Below are positions 19,847-26,267 of a stretch of DNA of 26,267 bases, one piece after another. The stretch lies in the IMG/VR virus record IMGVR_UViG_3300037358_000207, positions 1-26,267 of that record; one strand, 5' to 3'. Source of the DNA: a virus. A program made the position numbers and the translations under genes. The notes beneath the pieces were generated by a model. That model saw only the letters and a list, made by a program, of their open reading frames with translations. It was not told the origin of the DNA and searched no databases. Position 1 is the stretch's first letter. Every line of letters starts with the position of its first letter.

Positions 19847-20233
19847 ATGAAATCGAAAATTACTTTCCTGACTCTTCTCTTCATCGCCGTCGCGGTGCTG
19901 ATCGTTGGGTCGTACAGCCGCGCCAACGCGGGCGCTCCGGCGCAGTACGACGTCGCCTATGCCATCCGCGTGAGCGGCACCGGCCCCATGCTGCTGAAAT
20001 ACCTCGGCACGTCCGGGACCTGGCAGACCATCAATGTCTCGGCAACCAACGGCGTCGTGCAGACGACCGGCAGCGGCCTCACGGTCGACCAGGGCTTGCA
20101 GCTCTCGAGCACGGCCTCCATCGCGGCGGCCAGCGGCACGAATGCGCTGCCGGCGGGGCTGATCGGGCTCAGCTCGAGCAACACCGAGGCCATCTCGACC
20201 GGGACCGGCCAGGGCTTCCGGAACGCCCCATAA
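19847..20233 (+). CDS. Exported-like protein in the head cluster, 128 aa
   Basis: The N-terminus MKSKITFLTLLFIAVAVLIV and the following GSYSRANAGAP form a classic Sec signal with a likely A-x-A cleavage near residue 29. The mature part is Ser/Thr/Gly-rich and beta-like (TWQTINVSATNGVVQTTGSG, LIGLSSSNTEAISTGTGQGF). It could be a capsid surface protein or an adhesin-like decoration. No family is recognised. Why a protein between decoration and major head genes should have a signal peptide is unclear. Confidence 0.6.
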   Translation: MKSKITFLTLLFIAVAVLIVGSYSRANAGAPAQYDVAYAIRVSGTGPMLLKYLGTSGTWQTINVSATNGVVQTTGSGLTVDQGLQLSSTASIAAASGTNALPAGLIGLSSSNTEAISTGTGQGFRNAP

Positions 20234-20267
20234 GCAACCGCAAAAACGTAAAGCACCAATCATCATC

Positions 20268-21374
20268 ATGAAAAGAGCATCATCCAAATCCGACCTGGTC
20301 CCGAGCATGACGCGGGGCCAGCTCCGCAGTCACTACCTGGGCGCCATGCGCGCCATCCTCCCGCTCATGGCGGGGCCGACGAAGCAGGCCATCGAATTGT
20401 CCAACATGGCCATCGCGGGCAACGCCGCGGGCGAGATCTATCTCGCCAACGAGTCGGTGTTCACCCAGCAGTACTTCAACGAGCCGCTGACGACGTATGC
20501 GATCGGCTGGCGCGACCCGAACGACATCGAGGCGTCGCTGGAGTTCCTGGCGCCCAGCGTCCCGACTCCGCGCCGGTTCACCTACAAGTCGTGGGTCAAC
20601 ATCGAGGAGTTTCTCTCGGAGGGCGCCAACGATGACCTGCGCGCCATCGGCGGCGACTTCCCCGAGGCAAAGTACACCGGCTCCGAGGTCCAGGCCCGGA
20701 CCGATAACCGCGGATTGACTTACGTCGTCGACATGGACGAGGTGGCCGATCCTGACAGCGCGCTCGCCGGCGGCGTCCCGGCGTTCCAGGCGCGCGTCGT
20801 CGAGAAGCTGAAGCGCCGGATCCTGCGGAATTCGTTCCGCCGGGCGGCCGGCATCCTCTCCGCGGCGGCGATCAACACCGCGAAGACCTGGTACACGACC
20901 GCGGCCGGGACCGACCCGGACAACGACGTGCTGACCCAGCTCGTGGCCGCGGCGACGCAATCGGGCATCCGGCCCAACCGCGTCTGCTACGGCGATACGT
21001 CGTGGTCCAAGCGCGTCTATGGCCACCGGGCGCAGAACACGGCCGGCGGTTTCGCCAGCGCCGGTCTCTCGCCCGAGCAGGTCGGGATGTTCCTGAACGC
21101 CATGTGCTACGTATCGAAGGAGCGCTTCAGCGCTTCCGGCGCGGCGCTGGCGGAGGTCATCGGCGACCTGGTCTTCATGTTCTACGCGCTGGCCGGCCAG
21201 GACACCGAGGACCCGTCCAACATCAAGCGGTTCTACTCGATGACCGACTCCGGCGGCCCGTGGCGCGTGTACGTGCAGCAGGTCACCAGCAAGCTCATCC
21301 GGATCACGGTCGAGCATTACGAGAAGGTTGTGCCGACGTCGTTGCTCGGCATCAACCAGTTCACCATCAGCTGA
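20268..21374 (+). CDS. Major head (capsid) protein, 368 aa
   Basis: The position after decoration and before the connector gene, the 368-aa length and the fold pattern support a HK97-like major capsid protein. The N-terminal arm contains MTRGQLRSHYLGAMR; the central part has SWVNIEEFLSEGANDDLRAI and GLTYVVDMDEVADPDSALAG; the C-terminal half has LTQLVAAATQSGIRPNRVCY and RITVEHYEKVVPTSLLGINQ. I read it as a relative of Mu-like head proteins, but no short diagnostic motif exists. No Shine-Dalgarno is visible. The stop is followed by a hairpin chain. Confidence 0.75.
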   Translation: MKRASSKSDLVPSMTRGQLRSHYLGAMRAILPLMAGPTKQAIELSNMAIAGNAAGEIYLANESVFTQQYFNEPLTTYAIGWRDPNDIEASLEFLAPSVPTPRRFTYKSWVNIEEFLSEGANDDLRAIGGDFPEAKYTGSEVQARTDNRGLTYVVDMDEVADPDSALAGGVPAFQARVVEKLKRRILRNSFRRAAGILSAAAINTAKTWYTTAAGTDPDNDVLTQLVAAATQSGIRPNRVCYGDTSWSKRVYGHRAQNTAGGFASAGLSPEQVGMFLNAMCYVSKERFSASGAALAEVIGDLVFMFYALAGQDTEDPSNIKRFYSMTDSGGPWRVYVQQVTSKLIRITVEHYEKVVPTSLLGINQFTIS

Positions 21375-21490
21375 GGCGGCTGCCTCTTTTGAGACGGGCT
21401 TTGCCCGTATGCCAATCCATCACCCGTGAGCCCCTGAAAAGGGGCCACGGGTTGAGGCGGTAGAAACCAGCTTTGAAGCTGGACACAGTA
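21373..21490 (+). terminator. Chain of four hairpins after the major head gene
   Basis: In order: GAGGC-ggct-GCCTC then TTTT (21373-21390), ACGGGC-ttt-GCCCGT (21394-21408), CCCGTG-ag-CCCCT-gaaa-AGGGG-c-CACGGG (21423-21451), and CCAGCTT-tg-AAGCTGG (21467-21482). The first resembles a rho-independent terminator, which would lower transcription past the abundant head protein. The last is a copy of the CAGCTTGAAGCTG-type element, followed by ACACAGTAAAAATG. No gene lies in this 119-base gap. Confidence 0.65.
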
Positions 21491-21493
21491 AAA

Positions 21494-21946
21494 ATGTCTA
21501 ACTGGACACCAATCACCATCGACAGCCTGATGGCTGCCGGGCACAGCGCAATCGTCACGGCCGCGCAGACGGCCGGCGTCGGCGGCGTGGACCCCGTCGC
21601 GGAGTCCATCGCGGACGCGGTGGCGCGAGTGCGCGCCGCTTGCTCGACCGGGAACGACATGGACGCGGACCCGGCGAAAATCCCCAACAGCCTCAAGAGC
21701 CTGACCATCCGGCTTGCGCTCTTCACGCTGATGGAGCGCATCGGATATCCACTGAGCGAAGATCAGCGCGATACCAGGCGAAACGACAATAGCTGGCTGC
21801 TGCGCATCAGCGACGACAAGCAGAGGTTCGAGCAGCCCGACACGCCGGCAGGCAACGCCGAGATGCAGCCGGGCATGACAATCGATATTGTCACCCAGAC
21901 GCGGCGGAAACCTTACACTCGGGAGGGGATGGACGGACTGCTATGA
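21494..21946 (+). CDS. Head-tail connector, Mu gp36-like (DUF1320-like)
   Basis: Start at 21494 (MSNWTPITIDSLMAAGHSAI); an earlier in-frame ATG would begin inside the hairpin repeat. The 150-aa protein is helical with the pattern of gp36 connectors: DAVARVRAACSTGN, then IPNSLKSLTIRLALFTLMER and WLLRISDDKQRF near the end. It probably binds at the portal ring as an adaptor for tail joining. The stop overlaps the gpF-like start (ATGA, 21943-21946). Confidence 0.7.
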   Translation: MSNWTPITIDSLMAAGHSAIVTAAQTAGVGGVDPVAESIADAVARVRAACSTGNDMDADPAKIPNSLKSLTIRLALFTLMERIGYPLSEDQRDTRRNDNSWLLRISDDKQRFEQPDTPAGNAEMQPGMTIDIVTQTRRKPYTREGMDGLL

Positions 21947-22839
21947 ACGGGTTTGACTTAGTCCAGGGGAATGTGGCCGTGCTGATCAACGCGCTCGATC
22001 CCAACAACGAGGCGGGGCGGCACGACCGGCTCCGGCAGCCGACGATGGCGCGGATGCAGAAGGTCATCGAGCGGCACATGGGCTACGCGCGGCGCGAGAC
22101 GCTGGCAAAGATCGAGCGTGCGGGGCTCTTGCATGAGCGCAGCATCGCCAATGCAGAAGGTGGTTTCGGCGCCGCGGCGGACCTGACTTTTGATCTCGAT
22201 CCATTTTCCGATGGGCTCACGCTCGCGATGCGCAAGGAGCAGAAGGCCGCGCTCGGCACGGCCGGCGAGCAGCTCCTCGAGGAGTTGCAGGCCCAGGGCG
22301 TCAAGGACCTCCCGGACGTATTCAAGATGCCGCCGGATGCGGTGATCAAGTTTCTCGATCAGCGCGAGAACCTCATCAAGGGCGCCAGCCAGCAAGTCCA
22401 CGACGAGGTCATGACCACGGTCCAGCAGGGGCTCGACGCCGGCGACACGACGGTCGAGCTGGCGGACCGGGTCAAAGGGAAGTTCGACGACATGACCACC
22501 GCGCGGGCGAAGACGATCGCCACGACCGAGACCGGCGCGGCCTATGGCGTTGCCCGGCATGACGGGATGACGCGGGCCGGCATTCAGAAAAAGAAGTGGC
22601 TCACGGCCGAGGATGACCGGGTGCGCGCCGCGCACGAGGATGCCGACGGGCAGGTCCGCGACATCGATGAACCTTTCGACGTGGGCGGCGAGCAGCTCCA
22701 ATACCCGTGCGACGAGGACGGCAGCCCGGAAAACGTCATCAATTGCCGGTGCGTCAGCATCGCCGCGATTCCGGGCGACGACGATGACCAGGCTGAGCCT
22801 GGACCCGGTGAAGACGAAGGAGACGACGATGGCGATTAA
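21943..22839 (+). CDS. Minor head protein, Mu gpF-like (SPP1 gp7 family)
   Basis: A 298-aa protein with the Mu F signature: TTARAKTIATTETGAAYGVA (about 185-204), then KKKWLTAEDDRVRAAHEDAD and the final NCRC at 267-270 before an acidic tail. In Mu this protein (gp30) is associated with the portal and head morphogenesis. It usually lies nearer the portal gene, whereas here it follows the connector. The acidic C-terminus (DDDDQAEPGPGEDEGDDDGD) overlaps the start of the next gene by 11 bases. Confidence 0.85.
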   Translation: MNGFDLVQGNVAVLINALDPNNEAGRHDRLRQPTMARMQKVIERHMGYARRETLAKIERAGLLHERSIANAEGGFGAAADLTFDLDPFSDGLTLAMRKEQKAALGTAGEQLLEELQAQGVKDLPDVFKMPPDAVIKFLDQRENLIKGASQQVHDEVMTTVQQGLDAGDTTVELADRVKGKFDDMTTARAKTIATTETGAAYGVARHDGMTRAGIQKKKWLTAEDDRVRAAHEDADGQVRDIDEPFDVGGEQLQYPCDEDGSPENVINCRCVSIAAIPGDDDDQAEPGPGEDEGDDDGD

Positions 22840-23422
22840 GCTTCAGGTCCAGTGGTCGCCGGCAGCGAGCAGCGCCCTGGACACGCTGCGCACGATGCCC
22901 GAGCGGCTCGGCCCGGCAATCGCGCGCGGCCTCGATGCCGCCAATCAGCTCGTGCTCGGGCGCATCACGCAAAAGCGTTTCACCGGCAAAGGGCCGTTTG
23001 CCGTCGGCGATCACCGCCTTGGCATCGTCACGGGCCGGCTGCGCCAATCGCTCAACGCCAGGCCGGCTGAGCTGCGGAGCGGCAACGGGAGTGGCGGCGG
23101 ATCGATAGTGGCCGACAGCGGGATCGGCAGCAACGTGAAGTACATGGGCCCCCACGAGTTCGGCTACAAGGGGGACGTCCAGGTCCGGAGCTTTACCCGC
23201 CACAACCCGCGCGGCGACATCAAGCAGCCCATCAGCCGCATGCGCCGGGGCAAGCAGAAGATCGTCTATCGCCAGCTCGCCACCGGCATCAGCGTCGTCA
23301 AGGCCCACACAAGGAAAATGGACATCCCGGAGCGGGCGCCCATCCGCACCGGCGTCGAGGAGAACAAAGCCATCTACGGCGAGCAGCTCAGCAACGCCGT
23401 CCTCGAGGAGATGAAGAAATGA
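22829..23422 (+). CDS. Mu gpG-like virion morphogenesis/tail completion protein
   Basis: A 197-aa protein with AAGGAG 7 bases before the ATG at 22829. The sequence contains IVTGRLRQSLNA, VKYMGPHEFGYKG and the closing PERAPIRTGVEENKAIYGEQ, which fits the gpG pattern (tG.Lr.sl ... Y...hefG ... pPRpflr). Such proteins act at head-tail joining. The central part is rich in Arg and Gly. It overlaps the gpF-like gene by 11 bases and the next by 4 bases. Confidence 0.75.
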   Translation: MAIKLQVQWSPAASSALDTLRTMPERLGPAIARGLDAANQLVLGRITQKRFTGKGPFAVGDHRLGIVTGRLRQSLNARPAELRSGNGSGGGSIVADSGIGSNVKYMGPHEFGYKGDVQVRSFTRHNPRGDIKQPISRMRRGKQKIVYRQLATGISVVKAHTRKMDIPERAPIRTGVEENKAIYGEQLSNAVLEEMKK

Positions 23423-23748
23423 GCGCGCACCACACGATCAGGTCCGCCAGGATGGAGCCCGGCATCGGCGGCGAACTGCTCATCTACGCCAACACGGCCG
23501 AGGAGACGATTGTGCTGCACTTGCCGGGCGGACTGGCGGTGGCCCTTCTCATCGCCGATCTGCTCATCCTCAATCACAAGGTCGCGCTCGAGGCGCGGCC
23601 GGCGTGTGACGAAGCCGGCGCGGCCCGGATTCACCAGGCCATCCAGGAGTCCCGCAGGAAGTCCGACGAGGTGCTCGCCGCGGCGCTGGACACGAATGAG
23701 CGCGAACCAATTGGCGCGGCAGCGCCATCAAAGGAGGCAATCGCCTAA
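23419..23748 (+). CDS. Hypothetical structural-operon protein, 109 aa
   Basis: ATGA overlap with the preceding gene and TAATG coupling with the next. The product (MSAHHTIRSARMEPGIGGEL, LPGGLAVALLIADLLILNHK) has one amphipathic or weakly hydrophobic segment in the middle, and an Ala/Glu-rich helical tail. It is not recognised. Its place among head-tail joining genes suggests a neck or tail-assembly accessory. Confidence 0.58.
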   Translation: MSAHHTIRSARMEPGIGGELLIYANTAEETIVLHLPGGLAVALLIADLLILNHKVALEARPACDEAGAARIHQAIQESRRKSDEVLAAALDTNEREPIGAAAPSKEAIA

Positions 23749-24491
23749 TGAGCCTCCAGCAATTCCAGCTCGACGTGGGCGCCCAGGTATCGACCCTCCC
23801 GATGGTCGCGAATATCCCGGTCTTCATCATGCGCCCTCGGGCCGCGATGACGGCCGTGCAAATCCAAAGCAAGATCGACGCGGCCCTGGGCTCGCTCACG
23901 GCCAAGGGCGGCAAAGCCGGTCTGGCGCTGACGGTCGAGATGCCGACGCTCCGGATCCAGCGTGGGCAGCAGGAGCTGCCCGGCCCGTACCTCAGCCTTC
24001 GCTGCCAGGTCCGCGTCCAGGAGAACCCGCTCATCAACATGGGCGCCAACGGCACGAAGATCGCCGCCGAGGATTGCGCGATCGCGGTCAGCCAGGCGCT
24101 GCACCTCTGGACGCCCGGCGGCACGGCCGGCATTGTGCGGGCGTCGCTCGATACCATCACTCCCGACCTCAGCTTCGAGAACCTCCTGACATACTGGGTC
24201 AACGTCGAGAGCGAGCCCAATATTCCGGACCTGGGCTTTACGCTGCCGGCGGTGATCGCGGTCGCCAGCGGCAGCGCCACGCTTACCTGCGCCTCATATG
24301 GAGCGTCGATCTATTACACGCTCGATGGGACCACGCCATTCCCGTCGACCGGCGAAATTGTCACTACCGCGCAGCTCTACACCGAGCCCTTCAGCCTGGC
24401 CGTCCCCGTGTTCGATCCTCCTCCTCTCATACGCGCTGCGGCCTTTTCACCCGGCAATCGCGGCAGCGACATCACCTGTTACCAAACCTGA
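23748..24491 (+). CDS. Neck/tail terminator-like protein fused to a chitobiase-C-like Ig domain, 247 aa
   Basis: The first 165 residues (FQLDVGAQVSTLPMVANIPV, ELPGPYLSLRCQVRVQENPL, AEDCAIAVSQALHLW) look like the Mu gp37-like tail terminator fold. Residues 168-245 (ASYGASIYYTLDGTTPFPST, LYTEPFSLAVP, LIRAAAFSPGN) match the CHB_HEX_C_1 pattern YTlDGs.P......Y..P......i.A.a. Such Ig-like domains on virion proteins often face outward and may help bind surface sugars, which is inferred here. Start by TAATG with AAAGGAGG upstream. The stop is followed directly by a palindrome. Confidence 0.62.
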   Translation: MSLQQFQLDVGAQVSTLPMVANIPVFIMRPRAAMTAVQIQSKIDAALGSLTAKGGKAGLALTVEMPTLRIQRGQQELPGPYLSLRCQVRVQENPLINMGANGTKIAAEDCAIAVSQALHLWTPGGTAGIVRASLDTITPDLSFENLLTYWVNVESEPNIPDLGFTLPAVIAVASGSATLTCASYGASIYYTLDGTTPFPSTGEIVTTAQLYTEPFSLAVPVFDPPPLIRAAAFSPGNRGSDITCYQT

Positions 24492-24505
24492 GCCGATGAA
24501 TCGGC
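24492..24505 (+). repeat. Stop-proximal palindrome (GCCGAT type)
   Basis: GCCGATGAATCGGC begins right after the TGA stop at 24489-24491 and is followed by ACCAATAG, 16 bases before the tube gene's start. Confidence 0.7.
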
Positions 24506-24521
24506 ACCAATAGCCAACACC

Positions 24522-25460
24522 ATGAGCATCCCACTCCGCATCCACGGCCCCGCAATCATCACGTTCAACGGCGTCTCCTACTACTTCAAGACCGGCCTCA
24601 AGGGCTCGATCAAACGCAACCGGGCGAAGATCGAGGTCGATGCCTTCGGCCAGATTGCCGAGGTCGCCAAGGATTGTGTCGTCGAGTTCACCGGCACGCC
24701 AGCGGGCGCGATCCGCAGCGGCGACATTGCCGGGCAGATGCCATTCGGGCCTGGCGCCGTCGGCTCCTCGATCTTCGGCTCGAGCGACACGCCGCTGGTC
24801 GTGCAGACCATCAATGATGGCGCGACGATCACCTGGTCCCGTGGCGCTATCAGCAAGTACGCCCCGATGCTCCTCTCCGCGACGATGGGCACGATCTACC
24901 GCGGCGACATGACCTTCTCCTGCCTGATGGCGAGCACTTTCACGCCGATTTCGACGACGGCATGGAAGTCGATCACGTCGAACGCGTTTGCGGACACGAC
25001 CTTTGACCAGACGAAGGTGCGCATGGGCCAGTACGTCGCGGCCTGGGGCAGCACGAGCCCATACACCGCGATGATCTCGCAGGACGGGTTCCAGTTCGAT
25101 CCGGTCATCGCCACGGAGAATATCTCGGTCGATAACTACGGCATTATCGACATGACGCTGAAGTCGGTGGTGGGAACCTGCAAGTTCAAGCCTGCCAACT
25201 TGACCGAGGCACAGATCGACACGCTGATCAATCTCCAGGGCTCCACGGCATGGCTGCCGGGCCAGGCGATTGGTGACGGCGGCAATGACCTCGTCATCAC
25301 CGGTCCGCATCTCACGGCCACGCTCAAGATGGCCGGCGCGGTCGACTACGACCTGCTCTATCAGACAGGGAAGCTCCGGAGCGGCGAGGTCGCCTTCGCC
25401 GCCGCCACCACGTTCACGTCCGGCGTTCCCAACGCCGTCTTCACCTTTGCAGTGAGCTAA
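24522..25460 (+). CDS. Major tail tube-like protein, 312 aa
   Basis: A beta-rich, Ala/Thr/Gly-rich protein with the composition and position of a tail tube protein: GPAIITFNGVSYYFKTGLKG near the start, VTWSRGAISKYAP-like (ITWSRGAISKYAPMLLSATM), and repeated strand segments to the end (AVDYDLLYQTGKLRSGEVAF). Tube proteins follow the neck genes in siphophages. No sheath gene is found in front of it, which argues for a non-contractile tail. No ribosome site is obvious. Confidence 0.62.
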   Translation: MSIPLRIHGPAIITFNGVSYYFKTGLKGSIKRNRAKIEVDAFGQIAEVAKDCVVEFTGTPAGAIRSGDIAGQMPFGPGAVGSSIFGSSDTPLVVQTINDGATITWSRGAISKYAPMLLSATMGTIYRGDMTFSCLMASTFTPISTTAWKSITSNAFADTTFDQTKVRMGQYVAAWGSTSPYTAMISQDGFQFDPVIATENISVDNYGIIDMTLKSVVGTCKFKPANLTEAQIDTLINLQGSTAWLPGQAIGDGGNDLVITGPHLTATLKMAGAVDYDLLYQTGKLRSGEVAFAAATTFTSGVPNAVFTFAVS

Positions 25461-25475
25461 CCAGCTTGAAGCTGG
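25461..25475 (+). repeat. CAGCTTGAAGCTG-type palindrome after a stop
   Basis: CCAGCTTGAAGCTGG starts directly after the TAA of the tube gene and is followed by ACACAGTAT. It is the same element as at 21467-21482, with one base fewer in the centre. Confidence 0.7.
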
Positions 25476-25526
25476 ACACAGTATTTCAATCAGCAATCGA
25501 ACCTCAGCAATCATCAATCCACCAAT

Positions 25527-25841
25527 ATGGCACTAAACAAACCCACCAACGCAGCCTCCAATTTGCTGGAGGCTACCGTCACCGAACTGCAGGCCGCCGT
25601 CGCTAACGCGAAGAATCGCCTTGCAGGAAAACCCAACGCCAGCTCGCCGTCGGTCGCCACACCCCAGCAAGTCCAGGACGAGGCCGATCCCGCCACGTGG
25701 GCCACGCTTCAGGCCTTTTTGCTCCTGGCCGATTGCAATGACCTGCCAGCGCTCAACGCCGCGGTCACCGCTTTAACGCCGGCAGTCGCCGCGCCGAAGG
25801 CTTCCGCTGCTCCCGCTCCGGCCGCCCCCGCCAAAAACTAA
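25527..25841 (+). CDS. Putative tail assembly protein, 104 aa
   Basis: The first 35 residues form a helical segment (ASNLLEATVTELQAAVANAK). A middle region (DPATWATLQAFLLLADCNDL) resembles small domains of tail assembly chaperones, and the tail is a Pro/Ala-rich linker (AAPKASAAPAPAAPAKN). Location right after the tube gene matches a chaperone, but a programmed frameshift site is not evident. Family not recognised. Confidence 0.52.
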   Translation: MALNKPTNAASNLLEATVTELQAAVANAKNRLAGKPNASSPSVATPQQVQDEADPATWATLQAFLLLADCNDLPALNAAVTALTPAVAAPKASAAPAPAAPAKN

Positions 25842-25850
25842 GCCTGAGCC

Positions 25851-26267
25851 GTGCTCGTCACGATCGGCAATTGGGCCTGCTGCGATGGCACCCGCGAAGG
25901 CGGAGTCGGGACTTCCCGGCTCCGCTTCCGTGTCGCTCGCAAGCTGCAGACGGCGGAAATCTTCCGCGCCCCGACGGTCAATATATTCCAGCGTGGCAAC
26001 ACGAAAACCACCTTGACGTTCGAGGTGGTAAGGACCTTCCCGGACCAAAAGTCGGCCGACCTCTATGCGCTCCAGCACGAAACCCTGGTGCCGATCACCG
26101 GCCTGATCACCTTTACGTCGTTCGGGACGAACGGCCAGAAGACCATTCGATACCTCAATCCCGGTTTCGTCGAGTCCCACGAGTTGGTCGAGCAAATCGG
26201 CGTCACGACGCGCCACCAATACCAGATCATCGGCGGCGCCGTGACCGCCACGATGCCCGGCTCTTAA
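25851..26267 (+). CDS. Hypothetical tail-region protein, 138 aa
   Basis: GTG start at 25851, nine bases after the previous stop, and its TAA is the last codon of the window. The sequence (SRLRFRVARKLQTAEIFRAP, TVNIFQRGNTKTTLTFEVVR, KSADLYALQHETLVPITGLI) is beta-strand rich with an orderly hydrophobic pattern, like baseplate, tube-initiator or distal tail proteins. I do not recognise a family. Confidence 0.58.
   Translation: MLVTIGNWACCDGTREGGVGTSRLRFRVARKLQTAEIFRAPTVNIFQRGNTKTTLTFEVVRTFPDQKSADLYALQHETLVPITGLITFTSFGTNGQKTIRYLNPGFVESHELVEQIGVTTRHQYQIIGGAVTATMPGS

Overview
The window carries most of the early region and the first half of the late region of a Mu-like transposable phage or prophage. 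The signature genes are a MuA-type DDE transposase, a MuB-type AAA ATPase, and the Mu-order head block: gp27-like (DUF3486) and gp28-like terminase subunits, gp29-like portal (DUF935), gpI-like protease, decoration protein, major head protein, gp36-like connector, gpF-like and gpG-like proteins. DNA is GC-rich with compact 4-bp start/stop overlaps. Intergenic gaps carry short palindromes and CGCAGAG-type repeats of a style I associate with Verrucomicrobiota. That host assignment is an inference from style only. No tRNA, rRNA, CRISPR array or insertion sequence is visible.

Layout. Bases 1-8133 form a leftward early operon. Read in its own direction it runs: small Ner/Cro-like regulator (7927-8133), a disputed segment (7433-7930), excisionase-like HTH protein, small unknowns, a sigma-region-4-like protein, an adenine-N6 methyltransferase, a 50-aa partial paralogue, a DUF3102-like protein, the MuA-like transposase, the MuB-like ATPase, two or three small proteins, and a gene cut by the left edge. 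A 45-bp control gap (8134-8178) separates it from a rightward XRE repressor (8179-8631).

The repressor is followed by a short accessory cassette: a GYF_2/Mu-F-tail fusion, a DUF4177-like lipoprotein and a membrane protein, closed by strong hairpins at 9606-9661. A lysis and accessory region follows (9835-12826) with two lipoproteins, a zinc-ribbon mini-protein, a 40-aa membrane peptide, a GH108 lysozyme and a membrane-anchored coiled-coil protein. From 12823 to the right edge come packaging, head, neck and first tail genes. A tube-like protein directly follows the neck genes and no sheath gene lies between, which suggests a non-contractile (B3/D3112-like) tail, although the tail block is incomplete here.

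The most unusual signals are not genes. (1) A perfect 28-bp palindrome lies in frame inside the DUF3102-like gene. An adjacent tandem partial copy of the same gene lacks it, so it looks like a small coding palindromic insertion, and a decayed second copy of the same length and peptide lies about 160 bp further along the gene. (2) A family of short hairpins with changing but self-complementary stems sits immediately after stop codons at several gene junctions on both strands. (3) A chain of four hairpins lies between the major head protein and the connector gene.
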